Positions 34,895-44,083 of a stretch of 64,000 nucleotides of DNA are shown here, one piece after another (positions within the stretch are counted from its first letter, which is position 1; each line of letters begins with the position of its first letter). Source of the stretch: GCA-2686295 sp964402995. GTDB lineage: Archaea; Nanobdellota; Nanobdellia; Woesearchaeales; GCA-2686295. A program made the translations under genes and the position numbers. A model generated the notes under the pieces. That model ran no database searches. It was not told where the DNA came from and saw only the letters and a list, made by a program, of their open reading frames with translations. The DNA lies in NCBI GenBank assembly GCA_964402995.1, contig CAYOEA010000010.1:9260-73259 (forward strand). Reading direction: 5' to 3'.

Positions 34895-35746
34895 TTATTT
34901 ATTTGTTGCTGTTAGAATCAAAATTATTGTTTTATCTTTTAATTCTTTTAAGTCTAATTTTGATAATGCACTTATGGCTCCTGCTGAAGAAAGTTCTAAA
35001 TCTAAATCCAATTTTTCTTTAGCAATTTGCTTGCCTAATTCAAATTCTTCATTATTTAAGAAAATGTTTTTGCCTTTTGTTTTTGAAATGACATATTTTA
35101 CTTGAGGCATTGTTAAATCTGTGGCTATAGATCTTGCTTTAAAACCTTCTTTAAAGTTTGTTCTTACTAAAATGAATTCTGGTATTGTCAAGATTTTGTT
35201 AGTAGAATTTGCTTTTTCAAATCCTTTTAATATTCCTTTGGCGTGATCCGCAAATGAAGTAGGAATTATTATTTTATCAGGAGAATATCCTAAATCATTT
35301 ATGATTTCTATTGCTGTTTCTTTGAAACCTTCAGAACCTATTAAGTCTTCTTTTTCTCTTTGTGTTATATCTAGTGAGAGTGGAAAATATCCATCATTTT
35401 TTGCTTCATTGAATTGAATTTCTTCTTCTTTAAGATCATTTACTGATATTAATTCTGCATGATATTTTCTAAAGAGTTCAATATATTTTTTAGAAATATT
35501 GTTGAAAGTTATAACTTTACATTTTATTTTGTTTTTATAAGCTTGTGCTGCGATGGCAAGTCCTAAATTTCCACTTGACATTACTACTAATTTAGTTATA
35601 TTTTCTTTTTTTAAAATTTCAATTGCTGATTTTGCCCATTTATCTTTGTGAGAACCTGTTTCACCATACCATTCAGGTTTTAAATATATTTTAGACTGGA
35701 ATTTATTTGATAAATATTCTGAATGAATTAAAATAGTTTGTTTCAC
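34895..35746 (-). CDS. PLP-dependent threonine-synthase-like enzyme
   Basis: 283 residues of the tryptophan synthase beta superfamily. The PLP lysine lies in TGSHKDKWA (Lys about 34). The phosphate-binding loop is SSGNLGLAIAAQAY, and the C-terminal glycine-rich or serine-containing PLP contacts are reduced to SSAGAISALSKL. Threonine synthases and cysteate synthases have this arrangement, but they are usually 350-400 residues with an N-terminal cap that is missing here. The reaction is probably a beta- or gamma-elimination/replacement on a phosphorylated or acetylated amino acid. The substrate cannot be fixed. It runs in the same direction as the amidohydrolase and zincin genes, 35 bases downstream. 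Confidence 0.65.
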   Translation of the reverse strand: MKQTILIHSEYLSNKFQSKIYLKPEWYGETGSHKDKWAKSAIEILKKENITKLVVMSSGNLGLAIAAQAYKNKIKCKVITFNNISKKYIELFRKYHAELISVNDLKEEEIQFNEAKNDGYFPLSLDITQREKEDLIGSEGFKETAIEIINDLGYSPDKIIIPTSFADHAKGILKGFEKANSTNKILTIPEFILVRTNFKEGFKARSIATDLTMPQVKYVISKTKGKNIFLNNEEFELGKQIAKEKLDLDLELSSAGAISALSKLDLKELKDKTIILILTATNK

Positions 35747-35781
35747 ATTTTTAATTATTAGTTCTCATTTATAAATTAATC

Positions 35782-36987
35782 TTAAATATCATATTTTGAT
35801 AAAGGGACTAGGTTTAATGAATTAATATTTTGTATGAACTCTTTATTTGAAGTTATTCTTTCTGTTGAATGAACTAAACTGTTTTTATGTGCGCCAATTA
35901 TAAGTCCATAATCATTTTCAATTCCTAAAGCTTTAGCGCCGCCGTAGGTTAATGCAAATAAAAGTTTATCTTCAGAAATTTTAAAATTGTTATATATAAA
36001 TGAAGCTTCTTCTCTAACATCTAAAGAATCGTTTGAAGCTAAACTATCAGTTCCTAATGAGAGATTTAAATTATATTTGAAAAGTTCTTCTATTGGTGGA
36101 AGCTGGTTCCCAATGAATAAATTGGATTTTGGACATAAAACTAATGATGTTTCTTGTTGTTTGAAATATAGGATGTCTTTATTTGATATATGGGTATTGT
36201 GAACTAATATCATTGAAGAATCAACATATTTTTGTTTAAATTTTTCAATAAATGAATAAGGGTGGTCCATACTTGGAAAATTTTCTTTCCAACTAGTTTC
36301 AAAATATTTTTTTAATTTACTATCGGGTGAGTTGTAAAACTCTACTTCCTCAATATTTTCCATCCAATGAATGCTTGTTTTTCTATTTGCTTGTTTATTC
36401 TTATTTAGAATTAAACTTACTAAATCTTGTGAGGCACTATAGAGTCCATGTGGACTTAAGCTTATTTTAATTAAATTTTCCGGTTTATTATTTATTGTTG
36501 AAGGAAGACTTACTTTGTCTAATCCAAATCGATTAAAATATTCTAGGAAAATTGTTCCTAATAAATTTGATGATATAAGGGGGTTGCATGATTTTTCTGT
36601 GTTCGAAATATCTCCAACTGCAACAGTTCCAACTTCCTGTAATTTAGTTATTGAGTTTTGTATTGCATACTCGACTCCGTCTGATAATTCAAAGTTGTTT
36701 GTTACATTAACTAATTGACTAAACCATTCTGTTAATCCTTCTGACTTTTTTTCTAATTTTGATTCTAAATGACTTAATTCTAGATGTGTGTGTGTATTAA
36801 CAAATCCAGGCATTATTGTACCTTTTAAATTTAGAACTTTATCAGGTGAATATTTTTTTAGAATTTCATCGTTTTTTTCTCCTAAGTAAACAATTCTATC
36901 ATCATTAAATATTATTAATGCATTATCTATTGAATTGGTATTTGTAGAAAAAAGTTTATCTATTAGTATTGCACTTGTATAATTCAT
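35782..36987 (-). CDS. TRZ/ATZ-type amidohydrolase (cytosine/aminofutalosine-deaminase-like)
   Basis: 401 residues. Metal ligands sit in GFVNTHTHLELSHL (HxH), in SIHWMEN (His), in ILVHNTH (His) and in LGTDSLASND (Asp), the pattern of metal-dependent deaminases. The N- and C-terminal beta sandwich halves are present. The 'NTHTHLELSHL' wording is nearest to aminodeoxyfutalosine deaminases, while SAH/MTA deaminases share the fold, so the substrate is a purine-like amine by inference. No menaquinone (mqn) genes are nearby to support the futalosine pathway. The three-gene minus-strand run 34.9-37.7 kb (PLP enzyme, this, zincin) has 3-35 base spacers and is probably one transcript. Confidence 0.7.
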   Translation of the reverse strand: MNYTSAILIDKLFSTNTNSIDNALIIFNDDRIVYLGEKNDEILKKYSPDKVLNLKGTIMPGFVNTHTHLELSHLESKLEKKSEGLTEWFSQLVNVTNNFELSDGVEYAIQNSITKLQEVGTVAVGDISNTEKSCNPLISSNLLGTIFLEYFNRFGLDKVSLPSTINNKPENLIKISLSPHGLYSASQDLVSLILNKNKQANRKTSIHWMENIEEVEFYNSPDSKLKKYFETSWKENFPSMDHPYSFIEKFKQKYVDSSMILVHNTHISNKDILYFKQQETSLVLCPKSNLFIGNQLPPIEELFKYNLNLSLGTDSLASNDSLDVREEASFIYNNFKISEDKLLFALTYGGAKALGIENDYGLIIGAHKNSLVHSTERITSNKEFIQNINSLNLVPLSKYDI

Positions 36988-36990
36988 TTT

Positions 36991-37713
36991 TCATTTTCTC
37001 AAAAGTAAATCATCCATTCCTTTCAGCCCCATTTTATCTGCTGCTTCATGAATTACATCTAGTACGATTTTATCTTCTATGTGATTTGAGTGCGGGTAGA
37101 ATCCTTCATTATTTGGTTCTGTGAATCTGCCTGATATTGCTCTCATGGTGGCTTCGCCTAAAACTCCATTTCTATCTTTTTCATAATCTTCATCAGTTAA
37201 GTAAATTCCTACTTCTTCTGATAATTCACGTTGGACTGATAAAGTTAATATTTCCCAATGTAATGCTCTTAATGCTTCTCTTTTAGTTCGATGTTTTCCT
37301 AATGCGCCTAAACGTCTACCTTCTCCATATATTTCATTAAGTTGTTTCAAAGTTTTTGCATGTCCTAATTCATGCATGATGCTATATCCGATGGCGTATT
37401 CATTTGAAAATGCAATTCTTCCTTTTTGATCTGTAGGATCGTATATCATAAGAAATCCTGTTTCATAATTTTTTCTTTTTAGATCTGGCCTTCCGTGTTT
37501 TCCACCTGCCAAATAATATTCATAACCCTGTTCTTTCATAAACTCAGTTATTGTTTCTAATTTATTCTCGTATCTATAAAAATTCAAATCTGTTCTGCCT
37601 ATTTTATTTAATTCTATTTTCCCATATAATTTTGCAAATTCTGAGAATTCTCCTGATCCTGGTTTTGGTCTTTGAGATTCTGCATAATCAGGCTCAATTA
37701 TTTGTTTAATCAT
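36991..37713 (-). CDS. putative zincin metalloprotease
   Basis: 240 residues, no signal peptide. A clear HExxH zinc motif lies in YSIMHELGHAKTL (about 125-137), followed within 40 residues by acidic KREALRALHWEILTL, which could give the third ligand. 'AGGKHGRPDLKRKNYETG' precedes it. The protein is too short for most gluzincins, and I know no name for it. The cytoplasmic location suggests a housekeeping or maturation protease, if active. It is the first gene of a probable three-gene transcript. Confidence 0.55.
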   Translation of the reverse strand: MIKQIIEPDYAESQRPKPGSGEFSEFAKLYGKIELNKIGRTDLNFYRYENKLETITEFMKEQGYEYYLAGGKHGRPDLKRKNYETGFLMIYDPTDQKGRIAFSNEYAIGYSIMHELGHAKTLKQLNEIYGEGRRLGALGKHRTKREALRALHWEILTLSVQRELSEEVGIYLTDEDYEKDRNGVLGEATMRAISGRFTEPNNEGFYPHSNHIEDKIVLDVIHEAADKMGLKGMDDLLLRK

Positions 37714-37817
37714 AATATTAATTACTTCCTAGTAGTATATAAAGGTTTTGAATCTTATAATTAAGCATACTTTTTAATTTTTATGAAGGTATAATTGATT
37801 AAATATTCTAGTTTTAA

Positions 37818-37872
37818 GGGCGCTTGTACGTAGAAATAACTTCGGACGGTTTTCGGATAATAGATAGCGAAT
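37818..37872 (+). other. GC-richer segment in the leader of the TctA-like gene
   Basis: In an otherwise AT-rich gap, this block contains CGCT and AGCG arms and a doubled TTCGGA. A TATA-like TTAAATATTC near 37799-37808 would start a transcript with about 70 bases of leader including it. It could be a structured leader; no known riboswitch is recognised. Confidence 0.25.
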
Positions 37873-37901
37873 CTTATTAATTTAAGAATTTAAAGAACTT
37901 T

Positions 37902-39104
37902 ATGTTTGTAGAAATTATCTTTGCAATAACTCTCGGTGTGTTTGCAGGCATCATTACAGGCCTTGTTCCTGGCATTCATATTAATCTTGTATCTTTGCTT
38001 CTTGTAAGTTCTGTTGGATTTTTGCAGCCTTATATGGGCTTGATTGCTATTGCTTGTTTTATTATTTCTATGAGCGTAGTTCATAGTTATTTAGATCCGA
38101 TTCCATCAATATATCTTGGAGCGCCAGAAAGTGATCAAGTACTTGGAGTTTTGCCAGGACATCGATACCTTTTAGCAGGTCATGGTTATGTTGCTTTGAA
38201 ATTAACAGTTATAGGTTCGCTTGGAGCCACAATAATGAGCATAATATTTTTCCCAGTTTTTCTGTTTATTGTAAAATATCTATATGATTATGTTTCTGCA
38301 TACATTGGATATCTTTTAGTTGCAGTAATTGTTTTTATGATACTTCGAGATAACAAAAAGCTTTGGGCATTTTTTATTTTTGCAATATCTGGAACATTAG
38401 GATTAATTGTATTAAATTTGCCAGGACTAGAAAATCCACTTTTCCCAATGCTTTCGGGACTCTTTGGAATATCAACACTCCTCATAAGTTTAAATGAGTC
38501 AAGCGGCATACCTCCTCAAAAGATTAAGACTGATTTGAAGATTCCTAAAAAATTACTTTTGAAATCATTATTATCTGGACAGCTTTCGGGTTTTCTAACT
38601 GCTATACTTCCAGGTGTTGGTTCTGCAACTGCAGCAGTAATATCGCTACAAATAACAAAAAACTTAGGCGATAAAGGTTTTATGATACTTACTGGAAGCA
38701 TAAATACTGTGAATTTTATTTTATCACTAATTACACTTTACTTATATGATAAAGCAAGGAATGGCGCAGTGATTGCAATAAAAGAAATCTTACCTGAAAT
38801 AAATTTGTCAGTGATTATTTTGTTTTTAGCAGTAACGTTAATTGCAGCAGGCGCATCAATATATTTAGCACTTAATATTGCGAAGAAGTTTTCAAAATTA
38901 ATTACTAAAATTAATTATTCACTTACAATAAAATATGTGATTGGACTCCTTATTGTAATGACTTATATTTTGACAGGCTGGAAGGGATTGCTTGTACTTG
39001 TGGTTGCAACTGCAATAGGAATAATTCCTGGAATAGTAAAAGTTACGAGAACGCAAGGCATGGGTTGCATAATGCTTCCGGTTGCATTGTATTTTCTTTT
39101 GTAG
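37902..39104 (+). CDS. TctA/DUF112-family integral membrane permease
   Basis: 400 residues with about ten membrane helices. The family's tell-tale GLVPGIHINLVSLLLVS sits at the first helix, and a matching ILPGVGSATAAVISLQITK begins the second half (about 229-248). These two re-entrant-like PG motifs mark the inverted duplication of TctA permeases. In bacteria TctA works with TctB and the binding protein TctC to import tricarboxylates. Neither partner is adjacent here, and the shorter archaeal branch (DUF112) has no known substrate. Transcribed alone, diverging from the zincin gene. Confidence 0.75.
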   Translation: MFVEIIFAITLGVFAGIITGLVPGIHINLVSLLLVSSVGFLQPYMGLIAIACFIISMSVVHSYLDPIPSIYLGAPESDQVLGVLPGHRYLLAGHGYVALKLTVIGSLGATIMSIIFFPVFLFIVKYLYDYVSAYIGYLLVAVIVFMILRDNKKLWAFFIFAISGTLGLIVLNLPGLENPLFPMLSGLFGISTLLISLNESSGIPPQKIKTDLKIPKKLLLKSLLSGQLSGFLTAILPGVGSATAAVISLQITKNLGDKGFMILTGSINTVNFILSLITLYLYDKARNGAVIAIKEILPEINLSVIILFLAVTLIAAGASIYLALNIAKKFSKLITKINYSLTIKYVIGLLIVMTYILTGWKGLLVLVVATAIGIIPGIVKVTRTQGMGCIMLPVALYFLL

Positions 39105-39107
39105 TTT

Positions 39108-39878
39108 CTAAATAACTTTAGCTATATCTTCTAAGATATCTTTTCCTGCTTGGATTCTTTCTTCTGGTGTTGTAGGTCCTGTAATTGCTCTTCCTACTAC
39201 TAGAATTGTTGAGCCATCTACAACTGCATTTCCAGGTGTAAAAACTCTTTTTTGATCTGCTCCTGCTCCTGTTTTTGGTCCTTTTATTCCAGGCGTTACA
39301 AACATGAAGTTTTTTGGAAGTTTATCTTTAATCGAATATAAATCTGCTGCAGAACAAACTACTCCATCAAGTCCTGCTTCGTTAGTTAGTTTTGCAAGTT
39401 TTAATACTTGTTCTTCTACTTCTCCAACTATATTTACTTCATTATTCATGATATCTTTATCTATGCTTGTTAGAACTGTGACTGCAATAATTTTAGGCAT
39501 ACGTTTACCTGTTGCGCTAATTTCTTTTGCACCTGCAAGTGCTGCTTTCATCATTTCACTTCCGCCTGATGCATGAATATTAAACATATATACACCTAAT
39601 TCTGTTGCAGCTTTTGCAGCTCCTTTAACCGTATTTGGTATGTCGTGATATTTTAGATCTAAGAATACTTCGGCACCATTTGAATGAATCATTTCAATAA
39701 CTTTTGGTCCAAATCTTGTAAAAGATTCTTTTCCAATTTTAAACATTCCAACAACAGGAGCTAATTCTTTAACTCTTGCTTCTACTTCTTCCATTGTATT
39801 TAATCCGTCAAGTGGTAGGCAAATTTTACTTTTTGCAATTTTTTCTTTATCGCTTAATTCCATTTTAATTTTCCTCAA
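39108..39878 (-). CDS. pyrF: orotidine 5'-phosphate decarboxylase
   Basis: 256 residues, TIM barrel. Signature DLKYHDIPNTV (about 95-105) holds the catalytic Asp-Lys-x-x-Asp array. ICLPLDGLNTMEE near the start and FVTPGIKG and VVGRAITG near the end complete the phosphate site. It forms UMP from OMP, the last step of the pathway. The start overlaps the pyrC stop by 14 bases; an internal ATG six codons in (MELSDK) could be the true start. Last gene of the pyrE-DK-C-F operon. Confidence 0.9.
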   Translation of the reverse strand: MRKIKMELSDKEKIAKSKICLPLDGLNTMEEVEARVKELAPVVGMFKIGKESFTRFGPKVIEMIHSNGAEVFLDLKYHDIPNTVKGAAKAATELGVYMFNIHASGGSEMMKAALAGAKEISATGKRMPKIIAVTVLTSIDKDIMNNEVNIVGEVEEQVLKLAKLTNEAGLDGVVCSAADLYSIKDKLPKNFMFVTPGIKGPKTGAGADQKRVFTPGNAVVDGSTILVVGRAITGPTTPEERIQAGKDILEDIAKVI

Positions 39879-40833
39879 GTTTTAAGTTAAATGCTTTTAC
39901 AATATTAGTGTAAGTTAATTCTTTAATTCTATTTTCATCTAGTCCCCAAATCGGTAATAAATCTTCAACTAACTCTTTGTAGATATACAATGTTGGATAC
40001 CCTGAAGGAAAGCCATCGATTAATTTTTCTCCAATTGTATGTGGTGCGTGATCTGTTTCTATCCAATCAATTGAACCGTCAAGAAGTCCTTTTCTTAATG
40101 CTTCTACATCTTCTTTGCTTCTAAGTGGTGGATTCATCTTGTAAAGTAAACCATGACTTTTACTTAACATTTCATCACTCCACATTAAATGATGTGGTGT
40201 TGCTCCGCAAACTATTTTCATATTTTTTCTTGCTTGATTAATTATGTTTAAGCTTTCTTTACACGAAACATGACAGACAAGGAGTGTTCCTTTAAATCCT
40301 GTTTCTTTAATGAATTTAATTTGATCTTTTACTGATTCAACTTCTGCAATATTAGGTCTAGATTCAGCATGGCTTATTGGTCTTGTTGAGTCAAAAGTAT
40401 TTTTCATAAATGATTCTTTTTCGCAATGAACTGCAATTATTCCTGTATAATCTTCGTTGGTTAAAACTTGGTATACTTTCTTTTGTTTTTCTTCTTCTAA
40501 AATTGCCAAGTCACCAGTTGATTTTCCAGCATACATTTTTACACCAATAACTTCTTTGTATTCTTTAACAAGTCTTGTAGCTTCTTTTAGTTGTTCTTCA
40601 TCACTTGTAGCTCCAACATATAAATAGTACCTATCTTTTTCAGATTCTGGAACAAAAGTTAATCTTCTTTTAACATCAACTTCTCTTAAGATTGGTTTAA
40701 CTGTATTTGGCATATCAAAAACAATATTTACTCCTTGTTTTTTTGCAATTGAAAGTCCATGTTCTATTGTTTCTTTATGTCTTTGTTCTTCATCTCTAAA
40801 ATGTACATGTGGATCAATTCTCATCATCTTCAC
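39865..40833 (-). CDS. pyrC: dihydroorotase, short type
   Basis: 322 residues, shorter than bacterial type I enzymes (about 430). Metal-binding IDPHVHFRDEEQ at residues 6-17, GVKMYAGKS for the metal-bridging lysine, AVHCEKESF and ATPHHLMWSDE for later histidines, and the catalytic Asp in ETDHAPHTIGEK. The family interconverts carbamoyl-aspartate and dihydroorotate. The start overlaps the pyrD-pyrK stop by 20 bases and the stop overlaps pyrF, so translation is probably coupled along the operon. Confidence 0.85.
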   Translation of the reverse strand: MKMMRIDPHVHFRDEEQRHKETIEHGLSIAKKQGVNIVFDMPNTVKPILREVDVKRRLTFVPESEKDRYYLYVGATSDEEQLKEATRLVKEYKEVIGVKMYAGKSTGDLAILEEEKQKKVYQVLTNEDYTGIIAVHCEKESFMKNTFDSTRPISHAESRPNIAEVESVKDQIKFIKETGFKGTLLVCHVSCKESLNIINQARKNMKIVCGATPHHLMWSDEMLSKSHGLLYKMNPPLRSKEDVEALRKGLLDGSIDWIETDHAPHTIGEKLIDGFPSGYPTLYIYKELVEDLLPIWGLDENRIKELTYTNIVKAFNLKLEEN

Positions 40834-42424
40834 CTATAAATGGACCGTCAACACAAAGTCTTTTACCTTTTTTTGTTGAACAGCTTCCGCAAATTCCAAC
40901 TCCGCATTTAGTAACAAAGTCAATTGCATTGAAAATTTTATCAGCGCTAGTATATTCTAATTGCATCTTTGTGACTGCATTAATCATTGGTTCTGGACCA
41001 CAATTATAGAATACAAGATTCTCGCCTTTTAATTCTTCAAGTCTTTCTTTTAAAGGAACAGTAACAAATCCTTCATGTCCAACACTTCCATCGTTTGTTG
41101 CAAGGAATGTTTTAGAAACTTTTTCTAATTTTTCCGTATAAAATAAATGATCTTTATCTCTTGCACCAACAAAAGATTCAGTATTAGGAAAATCTCTTGC
41201 AATGTGATAATTTGCAGCAAGACCAGTTCCACCACTAACAAGAATTATTTTTTGGTCTTCTTTAATTTCTACTGGATTACCATAATTTCCTCTAATATAA
41301 ACTTCTGCTCCTTTTTTAAGTTCAACAGCTTTAGAAGTAAAACAACCAATCTTTAAGATTGCTAATGTTAATGGATTATCATCAAGAACTGAAAATGGTT
41401 TTTCTCCAATTCCAGGAATCCATGCAAAAATGAATTCTCCTGGTTTAATATCATATTTCCTATCAAACGTTAAAATTGCAAGATCATCTGCTAATCTTTG
41501 ATTTTCTACTAAAGTGAATTTCTCAAAACCCATATTAGTCTTTTTTAGAAGTTTAACAGCTTCATTGGTATTATTATCTAAGTCCTTTTGCATGTTTGCA
41601 AAATAATGTTTCATTTCGTTAGTTGAAAGACCAGTAAGTGCAGATCCAATTCCAATAATTTCTGCTCCTACGTTTTGGTAAGATCTGACATCATTAGCAC
41701 TACTAACTCCGCCACATCCAACTACTGGAAGTTTTGTTGCTTCATAACATTCTTTAACGCATTTAAGACCAATTGGTAAAATTCCACTTCCTGACATTCC
41801 ACCCATTTTATTTGAAAGAACAGGATGGCCATCAACATCAAAATATCCCGGACCAACTGTATTTATAGCGCAAATTGCATCTGCTCCACCTTCTGCTGCG
41901 GCTTTTGCAATTTCTGCAAAATTTGCAGTATTTGGAGTTAGTTTTGGAATAACTGGAATATCAACCGCTTGCTTTACAGCTGCAGTAATTTCCTTGACAA
42001 GATTAGGATCTTGACCCATAGCCATACCGTAACCTTTTGCATGTGGACATGATAAATTTAATTCTAAAGCATCAGAATATGGAGCTAATAGTTTTGCTAC
42101 TTGCACATATTCCTCTTTGTCTTTTCCAAAAATAGATGTTAATAAGAAAGTTGTTTTTGGTAATTCAATTTTTGATAATTGCTCTGCAAATTCTTTTGCA
42201 CCAGGATTTGTTAAACCAACAGCATTCATATAATTACCATTTGAATATTTTGTATAAATTGGTTCACGATTCCCTTCTCTTGGTTCTAAACAAACACTTT
42301 TAGTTGTTATGACTCCAATTTGAGGAATTTCTTTTGCAATTCTTAAAATTGTTTTAACATCTGTAGTTACAATTCCTGAAGGAATAGTAAATTTTCCTGA
42401 TATTTCTTTTCCTAAAAATTTCAT
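40814..42424 (-). CDS. pyrDK: dihydroorotate dehydrogenase B, catalytic and electron-transfer subunits fused (PyrD-PyrK)
   Basis: 536 residues made of two parts. Residues 1-290 are a class 1B dihydroorotate dehydrogenase: LNLSCPHAKGYG with the presumed catalytic Cys, IPKLTPNTANF, VGCGGVSSANDV, IGIGSALTG. Residues about 300-536 are PyrK: an FAD-binding domain (RKYDIKPGEFIFAWIPG), a nucleotide-binding LVSGGTGLAANY, and a C-terminal 2Fe-2S site CGVGICGSCSTKKGKRLC. In most organisms these are separate polypeptides of a heterotetramer that passes electrons to NAD+. I see no stop or frameshift between them, so the fusion is real in this sequence. Overlaps pyrE by 4 bases. Confidence 0.88.
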   Translation of the reverse strand: MKFLGKEISGKFTIPSGIVTTDVKTILRIAKEIPQIGVITTKSVCLEPREGNREPIYTKYSNGNYMNAVGLTNPGAKEFAEQLSKIELPKTTFLLTSIFGKDKEEYVQVAKLLAPYSDALELNLSCPHAKGYGMAMGQDPNLVKEITAAVKQAVDIPVIPKLTPNTANFAEIAKAAAEGGADAICAINTVGPGYFDVDGHPVLSNKMGGMSGSGILPIGLKCVKECYEATKLPVVGCGGVSSANDVRSYQNVGAEIIGIGSALTGLSTNEMKHYFANMQKDLDNNTNEAVKLLKKTNMGFEKFTLVENQRLADDLAILTFDRKYDIKPGEFIFAWIPGIGEKPFSVLDDNPLTLAILKIGCFTSKAVELKKGAEVYIRGNYGNPVEIKEDQKIILVSGGTGLAANYHIARDFPNTESFVGARDKDHLFYTEKLEKVSKTFLATNDGSVGHEGFVTVPLKERLEELKGENLVFYNCGPEPMINAVTKMQLEYTSADKIFNAIDFVTKCGVGICGSCSTKKGKRLCVDGPFIGEDDEN

Positions 42425-43110
42425 TTTAAAAGTTTTAGTGGCTCAACGCCATATTCGCCAAACTCGGATTCAATTGCTTTTGCAATGTGTTCTCCTGGAT
42501 TTAGTTTATTGTAAATAATTGGAAGCATATCAAGTGAACTGCTCATAGAAAAGAATTTTAGATTCATGGATTCAATACATTCCTTAACACTCAAACCATC
42601 ATCTCTTTTTTCCATTCTATTAGTTAGACTAAAAACTGCGACAACATTCACGCCTGCTTCTTTTAATCCTTTAAGTGATGTAATTAAAGATCCTCCAGTT
42701 GTGGTAACATCTTCAATAACAATGACATTTCCTCTAGGCATACCTACAAAGAATTTATCTTTTGGAGCACCATGTTCTTTTGGTTTTGCTCTACCCATAG
42801 CAAGAATGTGACTTCCTTTAACTAAATTTTCTGAATTTAAGGCATATTTGAATTGAGTAATTACTCCAAGCTTAGTAGCGCCTTCAGGAACACCATAAAA
42901 AGTGTCAACTTCAATATTTTTAGCTTTTGCAAATGCTAAAACAAAATCAGATAAAATATCTGTTAAGAATGCATCCTCGACAACATTTCGCCAATTAGCA
43001 TAGAAATGTGATTTTCTTCCAGATTTAAGCGTTATTGCTTCGTCAAAGAAACCATATACGTTATTTGTTTCTACAAATTTGTTAAACTTACCTTGATTGA
43101 ACTCTTCCAT
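42421..43110 (-). CDS. pyrE: orotate phosphoribosyltransferase
   Basis: 229 residues. The PRPP-binding motif VIVIEDVTTTGGSLITSL (about 132-149) is complete, and LKSGRKSHFYANWRNV near residue 28 matches the orotate-binding region. It joins orotate and PRPP to give OMP. First gene of the operon, with a strong upstream ribosome-binding site (six C's on the plus strand at 43119-43124) and a TATA box near 43170. The stop overlaps the next start as ATGA. Confidence 0.9.
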   Translation of the reverse strand: MEEFNQGKFNKFVETNNVYGFFDEAITLKSGRKSHFYANWRNVVEDAFLTDILSDFVLAFAKAKNIEVDTFYGVPEGATKLGVITQFKYALNSENLVKGSHILAMGRAKPKEHGAPKDKFFVGMPRGNVIVIEDVTTTGGSLITSLKGLKEAGVNVVAVFSLTNRMEKRDDGLSVKECIESMNLKFFSMSSSLDMLPIIYNKLNPGEHIAKAIESEFGEYGVEPLKLLK

Positions 43111-43116
43111 TTCAAT

Positions 43117-43178
43117 ATCCCCCCAGATAAAAGTATGAATGTTTAGATAATTTAATTAGGCGATAAGTATATAAATTT
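43117..43178 (-). promoter_or_regulatory. promoter and ribosome-binding site of the pyrE-DK-C-F operon
   Basis: On the minus strand AAATTTATATACTTA (43164-43178) is the TATA box, and GGGGGGAT (43117-43124) lies 6 bases before the ATG at 43110. Initiation around 43145 gives a leader of about 35 bases. No operator-like palindrome is evident. Confidence 0.55.
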
Positions 43179-43250
43179 TTGTACTGGATAAATTATTATC
43201 TATCATTTTAGTAAAGTTTAAATATTTCTAATTCAATAGTTTGAATTAAG

Positions 43251-43499
43251 ATGAATGAAAAAAGACTCAAACAAATACAAAAATTTCTTAGAATGGGAAA
43301 ATGGAATTATGTTTTAAAGAGAGGTGTTCTGTTTTGGGGCGTTTCTATGGCAGTACTTATGAATATATTTTATTTAATTATGGGTGTTGGTTTTTCATTA
43401 GGATTCATTTTAGTAACTACTGTGATATTTTTAATTGGTGGTTTAATATTTGGACTTTGGACTTGGTATCTTTTTAATAAGAAACTAAAATCTAATTAA
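43251..43499 (+). CDS. small two-helix membrane protein
   Basis: Eighty-two residues: a basic N-terminus (KQIQKFLRMGKWNYVLKRG), then two membrane helices (VLFWGVSMAVLMNIFYLIMGV and FILVTTVIFLIGGLIFGLWTW) and a KKLKSN tail. Both ends are probably cytoplasmic. No family recognised. TTTAAATATT lies about 35 bases upstream of the ATG, supporting expression. Confidence 0.5.
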   Translation: MNEKRLKQIQKFLRMGKWNYVLKRGVLFWGVSMAVLMNIFYLIMGVGFSLGFILVTTVIFLIGGLIFGLWTWYLFNKKLKSN

Positions 43500-43582
43500 T
43501 TAGTTATTATTCTCTTTTTTTTATTAATTTTTTATTAATTCTTTTCGAAATCTATTTAAGCAATCAAATTAAAAATTAGTTT

Positions 43583-44083
43583 ATGAATGTTGAAATAAGA
43601 GATGTACCAAATAAAGGAAAAGGAATATTTGCATTATATGATTTTAACAAAGGCGAGTTAGTTCTAAATATTACTGGTGAAGTTATAGAAACTGAAGATC
43701 CACAATCTTATCCTGAAGAAATTAGAGAACATTGGGGTCCTTTAGGAAGAGATGGGAAGAAATACAGATTTATCACTCCTGAATCTCCATGGATGTATAT
43801 GAATCATTCTTGCGATTCTAATGTTGGAATAATTGATGATAGAAAATTAGTTGCAGCAAGAGATATAAAAAAAGGAGAAGAAATTTTAATTGATTATTCT
43901 GCTTTAGATATAGAAACAATAACTTTTGGCAAAAAAAAGTTAGAGATGGAATGTAAATGTGGAAGTAAAAATTGTAGACATATTATTACTACTTATGATC
44001 TTTTAGATAAACAAACTCAAGATAAATTAAAACCATTTCTGAATTCTTACTTGAGAACAAAATATTTAGAAAAATCTAATTAA
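43583..44083 (+). CDS. SET-domain protein with post-SET cysteines
   Basis: 166 residues, essentially a stand-alone SET domain. It has GKGIFALYDFNKGELVLNI at the start, the core YMNHSCDSNVGI (about 73-84) that binds S-adenosylmethionine and forms the pseudoknot, then GEEILIDYSALD. A post-SET zinc motif CKCGSKNCR (about 134-142) follows. These are lysine methyltransferases. Archaeal SET proteins are sporadic and their substrates (chromatin proteins, ribosomal proteins) are mostly unknown. The gene ends inside the converging radical SAM gene (18-base overlap). The fold call is secure; the substrate is not knowable here. Confidence 0.85.
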   Translation: MNVEIRDVPNKGKGIFALYDFNKGELVLNITGEVIETEDPQSYPEEIREHWGPLGRDGKKYRFITPESPWMYMNHSCDSNVGIIDDRKLVAARDIKKGEEILIDYSALDIETITFGKKKLEMECKCGSKNCRHIITTYDLLDKQTQDKLKPFLNSYLRTKYLEKSN

